A stretch of DNA of 64,000 nt, taken from Nevskia ramosa DSM 11499. Its GTDB lineage: Bacteria; Pseudomonadota; Gammaproteobacteria; Nevskiales; Nevskiaceae. The stretch covers positions 1,224,357-1,288,356 of the forward strand of contig NZ_ATVI01000005.1 of assembly GCF_000420645.1 (NCBI RefSeq), given 5' to 3'. The notes under the pieces were generated by a model that ran no database searches, was not told where the DNA came from, and was given only the letters and a program-made list of their open reading frames with translations. Positions 1 to 7,246 of this stretch are shown here, one piece after another. How positions within the stretch are numbered: position 1 is the first letter of the stretch; the number at the start of each line of letters is the position of its first letter. The position numbers and the translations under genes were made by a program.

Positions 1-861
1 TGCATCAACTGCCTGCGCACCTTGCCCTACGTGCGCGCCTGGGCCGACAAGTACCGCGACCAGGGGCTGGTGGTGATCGGCGTGCATGCGCCGGAGTTCG
101 CATTCGAGAAGGATCTCGACAATGTTCGCCGGGCGACCAAGGACCTGAAGGTGAACTACCCGGTCGCCATCGACAACGATTACGCGATCTGGCGCGGCTT
201 CGGCAATCGCTTCTGGCCGGCGCATTACTTCATCGACACGGAAGGCCGCATCCGCCATCACCATTTCGGCGAAGGCGGTTACGACGAGTCGGAGAAGATG
301 ATCCAGCAGTTGCTGGCCGAGGCCGGCAAGGCGCCGGACGAAAGCGGGCTGGTGAAGGTCGAGACCAGCGGCGTCGCGCAGCCGGCCAACGATGCTGCGG
401 TGAAATCGCCTGAAACCTATCTCGGCTACAGCCGCGCCGAGAACTTCGTTTCGGCCGATGCGGCCACCAGCATCGTCGTTCGCGATGAAGCCGGGCCTTA
501 CGCCATTCCAGGCCAGCTGACGCTCAATCAGTGGGCGCTGGCCGGCAGCTGGAACGTCGGCAAGGAGCAGGCACGCTTAAGCAGCAAGACGGGCCGCATC
601 GCGTTCCGCTTCCATGCCCGTGACGTCAACCTGGTGCTCGGCCCGGGGCCGGGCGGCAAGCCGGTGCGTTATCGCGTGCTGCTCGATGGCCAGCCGCCAG
701 CAGCCAGCCATGGTGTCGACAGCGATGCCAGCGGGCTGGGCCGTGTTCGCGAGCAGCGGCTCTATCAACTGGTCCGGCAAGCTGGCGCAGTCGAGGAGCA
801 GACCTTCGAGATCGAATTCCTCGATCCTGATGTCGAAGCTTTTGCATTCACTTTTGGTTAG
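1..861 (+). CDS. DipZ-type thioredoxin-domain protein, C-terminal part (5' end outside window)
   Basis: The frame is open from the first base, so the gene begins upstream of the window. The first readable residues are C-I-N-C-L-R-T, a thioredoxin-like CxxC redox motif followed by a thioredoxin fold. After about 130 residues comes a second domain of about 150 residues rich in beta strands, resembling the extra C-terminal domain of DipZ-type proteins. In that family a membrane CcdA-like domain feeds electrons to a periplasmic thioredoxin domain; whether the membrane part is present here cannot be seen. msrA follows after 14 bases, which suggests this protein could be the reductant for exported MsrA. 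The family call is fairly safe; the pairing is inference. Confidence 0.8.
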   Translation, partial: CINCLRTLPYVRAWADKYRDQGLVVIGVHAPEFAFEKDLDNVRRATKDLKVNYPVAIDNDYAIWRGFGNRFWPAHYFIDTEGRIRHHHFGEGGYDESEKMIQQLLAEAGKAPDESGLVKVETSGVAQPANDAAVKSPETYLGYSRAENFVSADAATSIVVRDEAGPYAIPGQLTLNQWALAGSWNVGKEQARLSSKTGRIAFRFHARDVNLVLGPGPGGKPVRYRVLLDGQPPAASHGVDSDASGLGRVREQRLYQLVRQAGAVEEQTFEIEFLDPDVEAFAFTFG

Positions 862-875
862 ATGAGGCCGTTCCC

Positions 876-1643
876 ATGTCGATCTTCAATTCGTCGTCAT
901 CATCCTTTGCGGGTCGGATGACCCGTGCCGCGCTGCTGCTCGGCGCCTTCGCGGTCGCCGTCTCCCTGTTCTGGCAGGCACCTGCCTATTCGGAGAAATC
1001 TGCCGCAGTAGCAGCAGTGCCGGCACCGAAGCTCGACGAACCCGCCCAGAGTGGTGGTGGGGAACAAAGCGGCACTGAAACCGCCGTGTTTGCTGGCGGC
1101 TGTTTCTGGGGCGTGCAGGGCGTCTACCAGCGCGTCAAGGGCGTCAGCCGCGCGATCTCCGGCTATGCCGGCGGCAGTGCTTCGACGGCCTATTACGAGC
1201 TGGTCGGCAGCGGCCGCACCGGCCACGCCGAAGCGGTCGAGATCACCTATGACCCGAAGCAGGTCAGCTACGGCCAGCTGCTGCAGATCTATTTTTCGGT
1301 GGTCGCCGATCCGACCCAGAAGGATCGTCAGGGGCCGGATCGCGGCACTCAATATCGCTCGGCGATCTTCCCGAAGAACGACCTGCAGCGGCGAATCGCC
1401 GAAAGCTACATCGCCCAGCTGACCGAAGCCGGCAGCTTCCCGCGGCCGATCGTCACCACCACCGAAACCCTGCCGGGCTTTTTCCCGGCCGAGGCCTACC
1501 ACCAGGATTTCCTGATCCACAACCCGACCCAGGCGTATATCGCGATCAACGACATTCCGAAGGTCGAAGCGCTGAAGCGGGAATTTCCGGACCGCTACCG
1601 CGATCAGCCGGTGCTGACCTCGGTCGCCGTGCTGGCGCATTGA
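876..1643 (+). CDS. msrA: Peptide-methionine (S)-S-oxide reductase, membrane-anchored or exported
   Basis: Reduces the S epimer of methionine sulfoxide in oxidised proteins. The family signature G-G-C-F-W-G places the catalytic cysteine at residue 76. Residues about 15-38 form a hydrophobic signal or anchor segment ending near Q-A-P-A-Y-S, followed by a low-complexity linker, so this copy should act in the periplasm rather than the cytosol. It is 255 residues, longer than cytosolic MsrA because of that leader. It lies 14 bases after the thioredoxin-domain gene, and the two are probably co-transcribed as a periplasmic oxidative repair pair (inference). Confidence 0.93.
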   Translation: MSIFNSSSSSFAGRMTRAALLLGAFAVAVSLFWQAPAYSEKSAAVAAVPAPKLDEPAQSGGGEQSGTETAVFAGGCFWGVQGVYQRVKGVSRAISGYAGGSASTAYYELVGSGRTGHAEAVEITYDPKQVSYGQLLQIYFSVVADPTQKDRQGPDRGTQYRSAIFPKNDLQRRIAESYIAQLTEAGSFPRPIVTTTETLPGFFPAEAYHQDFLIHNPTQAYIAINDIPKVEALKREFPDRYRDQPVLTSVAVLAH

Positions 1644-1686
1644 TCCGGACTTGCCCCGACGAATTCTCAGCCGCCGGAGGCCGAGC

Positions 1687-2373
1687 ATGACGATCGAAGA
1701 CGACCGCGCGGCTGCCCTTGCCGACGCGCAATCGAAAGCCGCTGCGCTGTTCGCGCGGATCGAGCAAAGCCTGATCCGGCCTGGCATTTCCGAATCGCAG
1801 CTGACCCGCGAAATCGCCGAACTCGGGCTGCGTGAATTCGGCATCGAGCGGAATTGGCACAAGCGCCTGGTGCGGGCAGGCGCCAACACGATATCGGTCT
1901 ACGACGACGATCCGCCTGAGCTGACTTTGGGCGAAGACGACATGGTCTTCGTCGATCTCGGGCCGATCTTCGAAGCCTGGGAGGCTGATTTCGGCCGGAC
2001 CTATGTGCTCGGCAACGATCCGGCCAAGCTGCGCCTGCGTGATGACGTTGCCACTGCATTTGCGGCCGGCAAGCGCTACTTCCAACAACACCCGCAGATC
2101 ACCGGCAGCGAATTGTTCCGCTATCTGCAGTCACTGGCGACGCAGGCCGGCTGGGCGTTCGGTGGCAGCATTGCCGCCCACTTGGTCGGCGAGTATCCGC
2201 ACAAGAGTCTTCCGGAGAATCTCAGCCTTGGTTATGCAGACGCCAACCACCATCAGCCGATGCGTGGGCTGGATTCACTCGGACGGCAGCGGCACTGGAT
2301 TCTGGAAATTCATTTCGTCGATCGCCAGCGGCAGATCGGTGCGTTTTACGAAGAGCTGCTGACGGTCGGCTGA
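1687..2373 (+). CDS. M24-family (aminopeptidase P / creatinase fold) metallopeptidase-like protein
   Basis: A 228-residue pita-bread-fold protein. Metal-ligand motifs of the M24 family are visible: aspartates in V-F-V-D-L-G and E-A-D-F-G-R-T, a histidine in I-A-A-H-L-V-G, and a glutamate in W-I-L-E-I-H-F-V-D. I chose ATG 1687 because GGAGG lies 6 bases upstream; an in-frame TTG at 1651 has no such support. It lacks the N-terminal domain of full aminopeptidase P, so it is a short M24 protein whose substrate I cannot tell. Confidence 0.8.
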   Translation: MTIEDDRAAALADAQSKAAALFARIEQSLIRPGISESQLTREIAELGLREFGIERNWHKRLVRAGANTISVYDDDPPELTLGEDDMVFVDLGPIFEAWEADFGRTYVLGNDPAKLRLRDDVATAFAAGKRYFQQHPQITGSELFRYLQSLATQAGWAFGGSIAAHLVGEYPHKSLPENLSLGYADANHHQPMRGLDSLGRQRHWILEIHFVDRQRQIGAFYEELLTVG

Positions 2374-2442
2374 TCTTCCGTGTTGCGGCCGCGACACTTG
2401 CCGCTGGTGTCCGCTAACCGCCCCGCCCATGAATCCGGACTG

Positions 2443-3843
2443 TCAGCGCCGCGGCCGGGTCTGCACCACGCTGCAGATCGCCGCCGCCAGCACGGCGAGC
2501 CCTGCGTAGGTCAGGCTCAGATGCCGAAACTCGACCAGACTCAGCCGCTCACTGCCGACCAGCACGACGGTCAAGGCCACGCCGAGCACGCTACCGAACT
2601 GGCGCACTGCCTGATTGACCGCACTGCCGACGCCGTACTGCGCTGGTCCGAGGCTGGCAACCGCAGCGCCCGACAAGGACGGCAGCGCCATGCCGACACC
2701 GATGCCGGTCAGGATCTGGCCGGGCAGCCAGTCACGGAGGTAATCGGGATCGAGGCCGGGAACGCCTGCCTGCCAGAAGCCACCCAGTGCCATCAGCAGA
2801 CAGCCGGTGACCAGTAGCGGGCGATGCCCCGCGCGAGCAGCGAAGCGGCCGGAGATCATCGCCACCGGCACTACCAGCAATGGTCCCGGCGTGATCGCGA
2901 GGCCGGCGAGCGGCAAGCTGTAGTGCCAGATGCCGGTCATGAAAAAGAAGAAGCCGAAGAACATCATCGAGAACGCCATGCCGAATACGAGAGTGGCGAG
3001 GTTCACCGCGCTGTAGGTGCGGTTGTCGAACAGGCGCAGATCCAGCGCCGGCTCCGGACGGTGCCGGGCCCAGAACACGAAGGCCACCAGCAGGGCGATG
3101 CCGGCTGCAGCGCCACCGAGCACCTGCGCGCTGACCAGCGCCTGCGATTCGGTACGCACCACCGCCCAGGTCAGCGTGCCGACGCCGAGGGCCAGCAGCA
3201 GCACGCCGATGATGTCGGGGCGGTGTCTGGCAATCGGTGGCAGTACTTCCACAAGCCGGGTCCGCGCCCGCCACAGCGACCACAGGGCCGGCGGCAGGTT
3301 GATGAAGAAAGCCCAGCGCCAGCCTGCGGCATCGACGATCCAAGAACCCAGGCTCGGTCCAACCGCTGCCGCCAGACCGCCGACCGCACCCCATAGGCTG
3401 ACCACCACCGCGCGCTTCTCGATCGGGAAGACGCCCAGCACGATCGCCAGCGAGGCTGGCGTCAGCATCGCCGCGCCAACTGCCTGCAGCACGCGTGCCG
3501 CGATCAGGCTGGCCAGGTTCGGCGCCAGCCCGCAGGCCATCGACGCAATCAGGAACAGACTGACGCCGAGCATGAATACGTGCTTGCGGCCGTGGGTATC
3601 GGCCAGTCGGCCCGCCGGCACCAGCAGTGCGGCGTAGACCACGGTGTAGGCGTTGATCACCCAGGACACGTCGGCTGCCGTGGCGCCGGCGAAGCTGCCG
3701 CGCAGTTGCGAAAAGGCGGCGAACAGCACCGTGGAATCGACAGAGACCAGAAACACGGCAACGCATGCCGTGAAGAACACCGGCCAGGGTGAAGCCGCGT
3801 CGCGGGCGACGACGGGGGCAGGGGATGACACAGGGGGGCTCAT
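2443..3843 (-). CDS. MFS multidrug efflux permease (DHA2 / EmrB-QacA type)
   Basis: Inner-membrane proton-driven drug exporter of 466 residues with about 14 hydrophobic segments, the length and number typical of the 14-TM DHA2 group. The MFS motif A, G-R-L-A-D-T-H-G-R-K, is visible after the second helix. ATG 3843 is preferred: AAGGAA lies upstream and the following sequence runs straight into helix 1, whereas the longer frame to 4038 adds non-membrane sequence that overlaps the channel gene. It sits 64 bases downstream of the NodT-type channel gene on the same strand, probably as the second gene of that operon. No matching EmrA-type adaptor is adjacent. Confidence 0.87.
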   Translation of the reverse strand: MSPPVSSPAPVVARDAASPWPVFFTACVAVFLVSVDSTVLFAAFSQLRGSFAGATAADVSWVINAYTVVYAALLVPAGRLADTHGRKHVFMLGVSLFLIASMACGLAPNLASLIAARVLQAVGAAMLTPASLAIVLGVFPIEKRAVVVSLWGAVGGLAAAVGPSLGSWIVDAAGWRWAFFINLPPALWSLWRARTRLVEVLPPIARHRPDIIGVLLLALGVGTLTWAVVRTESQALVSAQVLGGAAAGIALLVAFVFWARHRPEPALDLRLFDNRTYSAVNLATLVFGMAFSMMFFGFFFFMTGIWHYSLPLAGLAITPGPLLVVPVAMISGRFAARAGHRPLLVTGCLLMALGGFWQAGVPGLDPDYLRDWLPGQILTGIGVGMALPSLSGAAVASLGPAQYGVGSAVNQAVRQFGSVLGVALTVVLVGSERLSLVEFRHLSLTYAGLAVLAAAICSVVQTRPRR

Positions 3844-3907
3844 GGACGTTGCTGTTCCTTGGGATCCATCGGGCACTTGCTCAGGACCGGGCAGTCCGCA
3901 ACGCGCA

Positions 3908-5359
3908 TCACGATCCGGCGTTCTCGGCCGGATTCCAGCCGCCGCCCAATGCCCGGAACGACGCGATCGCCGCGCGTGCGGCTTCGGTCTGCGCCTGGGC
4001 GCGGGCATCGCGGGTGGCCAGCAGGCGGCTGTCGGCATCGAGCACTTCGATCAGGCTGACCACGCCGCCCTTGTACGCCGCCAGCGAGGCATCGCGGGCG
4101 CGGACATACGAGGTTTCGCCGCTGGCCAGACTGCTGGCCTGTGCTTCACGGCGGACCAGCATCGAGAACGCATCTTCCACATCCTGCGACGCGCGCAGCA
4201 CCGACAGCTTGTAGGCGGCCAGCGACTCGGCATTGCGGCCGCGAGCGGCGGCGATCTCGGCATCGACGCGAACGAAATCAAAGATCCGCCAGCGCAGGCC
4301 GAGCGTCGCCCGCGCCTGGTTGGCACCGCCATCGAACAAGTTGCCGGACACCGTCGTCGCCGTGCCGAGCAGGCCGCTCAGCGACAGCTTCGGGTAGTAC
4401 TCGGAAATCGCCGCGCCGATCCGGGCATTGGCTGCCGCCAGCCGGCGTTCGGCGACGATCAGATCAGGCCGACGCCGGATCAGATCGGCCGGGCCACCGG
4501 CATCGGCAATCATCGGCGCGACCGGAATCGGCGAGGGCAGGGATAGCTCCGCGCGATGGGTGCCCGGCTGCGTTCCGAGCAAGACATCGAGCGCGTTCGA
4601 GACCGATTCGAGTGCCGCTTCGAGCACCGGAATACCGGCTTCGACCTGGGCCAGTGCGCCTTCGGCCTGGCGCATCTGCAGTTCGGCGGCCACACCCGCT
4701 TCGTATTGCAGCTTGATCGTCGACAGCAGGCGACGCTGGGTTTCGGCCTGCTGATTGGCGATCGCGAGGCGCGCCTGCAGGCCGCGGATGCCGACATAGA
4801 GATCGGCGGTCTGTGCAGCGACTGCCAGGCGAGCGGCGGCGATGCCGGCGCGCGAGGCCTGGTATTCGGCGATGGCCGCCTCGCGATCGCGGCGCTGGCC
4901 GCCGAACACGTCGATTTCCCAGCCGGCGCCGATGCCGGCTTCGTAGTAACCGCCGTTCCGATCGAAACCCGGGATTGCGTCCAGCACACGTCCTTGCGGG
5001 GTCTGCAAGGACAGATGGGCGCGAGCAGCCTGAGCGGAAATCTCACCGGATGGCAGCAGCGCCGCAGTGGCGAACTGCAGCACGGCGCGAGACTGGCTGA
5101 CTCGCGCCAGCGCCTGGGCGATGTCGAGGTTGTCGGCCAGTGCCTGGGTCACCAGTCGAGTCAGCAAGGGATCGCCGAAGCCCTGCCACCAAGTCACCAG
5201 ATCGGCGGCTGGTGCAGCCTGTCGCTGGTCGATACCCTGCCGGTTCTGGAACTGCGCGGGTGTTGCGAGGTCTGGCTGCTGGTAGTCAGGGCCGACGGCG
5301 CAAGCCGCCAGCAAGCTGACGACGAAACCGGATGCGAAAGTTCTGGAGGCGATGGACAT
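3908..5359 (-). CDS. NodT-family outer-membrane efflux channel lipoprotein (TolC-like)
   Basis: Outer-membrane factor of tripartite efflux pumps, 483 residues. The signal peptide ends in a lipobox L-A-A-C with the acylated cysteine at residue 20, followed by A-V-G-P-D-Y, the usual start of NodT/OprM lipoproteins. Two repeated helical regions with Ala- and Gln-rich segments fit the TolC fold. It is divergently transcribed from tetR, and its promoter overlaps an operator-like repeat. The RND adaptor and pump on the other side of tetR lack their own channel gene, so this protein probably serves that pump as well as, or instead of, the MFS pump. Confidence 0.9.
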   Translation of the reverse strand: MSIASRTFASGFVVSLLAACAVGPDYQQPDLATPAQFQNRQGIDQRQAAPAADLVTWWQGFGDPLLTRLVTQALADNLDIAQALARVSQSRAVLQFATAALLPSGEISAQAARAHLSLQTPQGRVLDAIPGFDRNGGYYEAGIGAGWEIDVFGGQRRDREAAIAEYQASRAGIAAARLAVAAQTADLYVGIRGLQARLAIANQQAETQRRLLSTIKLQYEAGVAAELQMRQAEGALAQVEAGIPVLEAALESVSNALDVLLGTQPGTHRAELSLPSPIPVAPMIADAGGPADLIRRRPDLIVAERRLAAANARIGAAISEYYPKLSLSGLLGTATTVSGNLFDGGANQARATLGLRWRIFDFVRVDAEIAAARGRNAESLAAYKLSVLRASQDVEDAFSMLVRREAQASSLASGETSYVRARDASLAAYKGGVVSLIEVLDADSRLLATRDARAQAQTEAARAAIASFRALGGGWNPAENAGS

Positions 5360-5387
5360 GGCAGTTCCGCGATGACAGGTTGTGACG

Positions 5388-5416
5388 ATATTACGTATTG
5401 GTCACTAGTTGTCAAT
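5388..5416 (-). promoter_or_regulatory. Promoter of the NodT/MFS operon with overlapping TetR operator-like site
   Basis: On the minus strand TTGACA (5415-5410) and TAATAT (5393-5388) are separated by 16 bases, a good sigma-70 pair pointing at the NodT gene. The same bases hold the element GGTCACTAGTTGTCA (5400-5414 on the plus strand), which recurs in variant form at 6085-6117 after tetR. A bound repressor would cover the -35 box. The repeat is seen directly; the regulator assignment is inference. Confidence 0.7.
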
Positions 5417-5444
5417 GGCAGTCACCCGCGATATACCTGAAAAC

Positions 5445-6065
5445 ATGAACGACATTGCACCAACACTCGACGCCGGCCAGCGCGGACCGACCGATCACAC
5501 CATCCGTGACCAGATCGTCACGGCGGCCGGCGAGCACTTCAGCCGCTATGGCTACGGCAAGACCACGGTCTCCGATCTGGCCGAGTCTGTCGGCTTCTCC
5601 AAGGCCTACATCTACAAGTTCTTCGAATCCAAGCAGGCGATCGGCGAAGTGATCTGCGGCAACACCCTGGCCTCGATCAGCGACGAAGTGATGGCCGCGG
5701 TTGCCGAAGGGCGCACCGCCACCGACAAGCTGCGCCGGATGTTCAGAACCACTGTGGACAGTAGCGTCAAGCTGTTTTTCGATGATCGCAAGCTCTACGA
5801 CATCGCCGCGTATTCGAGCCTGGAGCGCTGGCGCTCGTCGACCGCATACCGGGAACGGATGTTCGAACTGCTGCAGCAGATCGTCCTCGAAGGCCGTGCG
5901 GCGGGCGAGTTCGAACGCAAGACGCCGCTCGACGAAACCTGCCGGGCGATCTTCGGCGCCATGCAGTCGTTCATCAATCCAGTGATGCTCCAGCACAACC
6001 TGGACCGGGTCCCGGAAACGCCGAACGAGATCATCAGCCTGATCCTGCGCAGCCTGGCGCCCTGA
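5445..6065 (+). CDS. TetR/AcrR-family transcriptional regulator of the efflux locus
   Basis: A 206-residue one-component repressor. The N-terminal helix-turn-helix reads T-T-V-S-D-L-A-E-S-V-G-F-S-K-A-Y-I-Y-K-F-F, the TetR signature, followed by a less conserved ligand-binding domain. In-frame TTG 5409 and ATG 5415 lie inside the operator-like repeat and add an odd leader; ATG 5445 gives the usual short lead into helix 1. None of the starts has a strong ribosome site, so the start is uncertain. The gene lies between the NodT/MFS and RND operons with similar operator-like sites on each side, which suggests autoregulation and control of both. Confidence 0.88.
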   Translation: MNDIAPTLDAGQRGPTDHTIRDQIVTAAGEHFSRYGYGKTTVSDLAESVGFSKAYIYKFFESKQAIGEVICGNTLASISDEVMAAVAEGRTATDKLRRMFRTTVDSSVKLFFDDRKLYDIAAYSSLERWRSSTAYRERMFELLQQIVLEGRAAGEFERKTPLDETCRAIFGAMQSFINPVMLQHNLDRVPETPNEIISLILRSLAP

Positions 6066-6084
6066 TCCAGTCAAAAAGAATTTA

Positions 6085-6117
6085 TGTGACTAGTTGACAA
6101 ATCGGTCACTCGTTGTC
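6085..6117 (+). promoter_or_regulatory. Two operator-like repeats and -35 box upstream of the RND operon
   Basis: GTGACTAGTTGACAA (6086-6100) and GGTCACTCGTTGTC (6104-6117) lie in tandem. The first differs from the site at 5401-5415 at two positions, the second from 5400-5413 at one. The first contains a perfect TTGACA (6094-6099). I see no convincing -10 box. Confidence 0.65.
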
Positions 6118-6151
6118 GAAACTGCTGGCTCACCTTGTTGGGAGAGCGACA

Positions 6152-7246
6152 GTGTCTTCATCGAAATCGATCGCCGTATGGCTGGCTGGCGCACTGTTGC
6201 TCGGGGCTTGCCACCATCCGGAACCCGATGCGCGTACCACGCCGCCTTTGGTGCGTACCGCCGAGGCGGGTAGCGCAACGACGGTCGGACGCGGTTACAC
6301 CGGCATCGTCTCGGCAAGGGTGCAGAGCGATCTCGGTTTCCGGGTAGCGGGCAAGATCGTCGAGCGGCTGGTCGATCCGGGCGAGACGGTGAAACGCCTG
6401 CAGCCGCTGATGCGCATCGACCGGACCGATTTCACCCTGGCCACGGCCGCGCGCGCCGGCACCGTCGAAGCGGCGAAAGCCCGGGCACTGCAGACCGCTG
6501 CCGACGAAAAGCGCTACCGCGGTCTGGTCGCCGAAGGCGCGGTATCGGCCTCCGCCTATGACCAGATGCAGGCTGCCGCGCTGGCCGCGGCCGCCGAACT
6601 GAGTGCCGCGCAGGCGCAGATCGACGTGGCCCGCAACGAAGCCGGTTATTCGGTGTTGCTGGCCGATGCCGATGGCGTGGTCGTCGACACCCTGGCCGAG
6701 CCTGGACAAGTCGTTGCCGCCGGCCAGACCGTGGTCCGGCTGGCCCGTTCCGGCCCGCGCGAAGCGACCATCCATCTGCCGGAAACCCTGCGCCCGGAAA
6801 TTGGCTCGGTGGCGAAAGCCAGCCTTTATGGCGGTACTGCCACGAGCAGCGGCAGCGCCAAGCTGCGGCAGCTCTCTAGCGCAGCCGATCCACGCACCCG
6901 TACCTACGAGGCCCGCTACGTGCTCGACGGTGCGGCGGCAACTTCACCGCTCGGCGCGACGGTGACCATCTACATCGCCGAGCCTGCAGGCAATGCGGCG
7001 ATGCAGATTCCGATCAGCGCCGTGTTCGACAACGGCAAGGGGCCAGGGGTCTGGGTCGTCGAGGGCCAAAAGACCAACGAACCGCAAGTGTCCTGGCGTC
7101 CGGTGGTGCTGGCCGCGATCGAGGACGAGACCGCGACCTTGGCCAGCGGGCTGGCAGCCGGTGATCGCTTCGTCACGCTCGGGCCACATCTGCTCCATCA
7201 GGGCGACAAGGTCCGGCTCGCCACCGCAGCTGGAGCCGGCCAGTGA
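6152..7246 (+). CDS. RND efflux periplasmic adaptor (membrane fusion protein), lipoprotein
   Basis: HlyD/AcrA-type adaptor of 364 residues that bridges an RND pump and an outer-membrane channel. GTG 6152 follows GGAGAG by 5 bases and gives a clean signal peptide with lipobox L-L-G-A-C (Cys 20); the in-frame TTG at 6113 lies in the operator region. The halves of a biotinyl-lipoyl domain flank an Ala/Glu-rich hairpin (about residues 60-170), followed by a beta-barrel domain. The stop overlaps the GTG start of the pump gene, so the two are translationally coupled. Confidence 0.92.
   Translation: MSSSKSIAVWLAGALLLGACHHPEPDARTTPPLVRTAEAGSATTVGRGYTGIVSARVQSDLGFRVAGKIVERLVDPGETVKRLQPLMRIDRTDFTLATAARAGTVEAAKARALQTAADEKRYRGLVAEGAVSASAYDQMQAAALAAAAELSAAQAQIDVARNEAGYSVLLADADGVVVDTLAEPGQVVAAGQTVVRLARSGPREATIHLPETLRPEIGSVAKASLYGGTATSSGSAKLRQLSSAADPRTRTYEARYVLDGAAATSPLGATVTIYIAEPAGNAAMQIPISAVFDNGKGPGVWVVEGQKTNEPQVSWRPVVLAAIEDETATLASGLAAGDRFVTLGPHLLHQGDKVRLATAAGAGQ

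Noticed and set aside
2380-3396. Two plus-strand open frames opposite the MFS pump gene (2380-2817 and 2824-3396).
   Set aside because: Gln/His/Arg-rich and without motifs; the minus-strand MFS gene explains the region.
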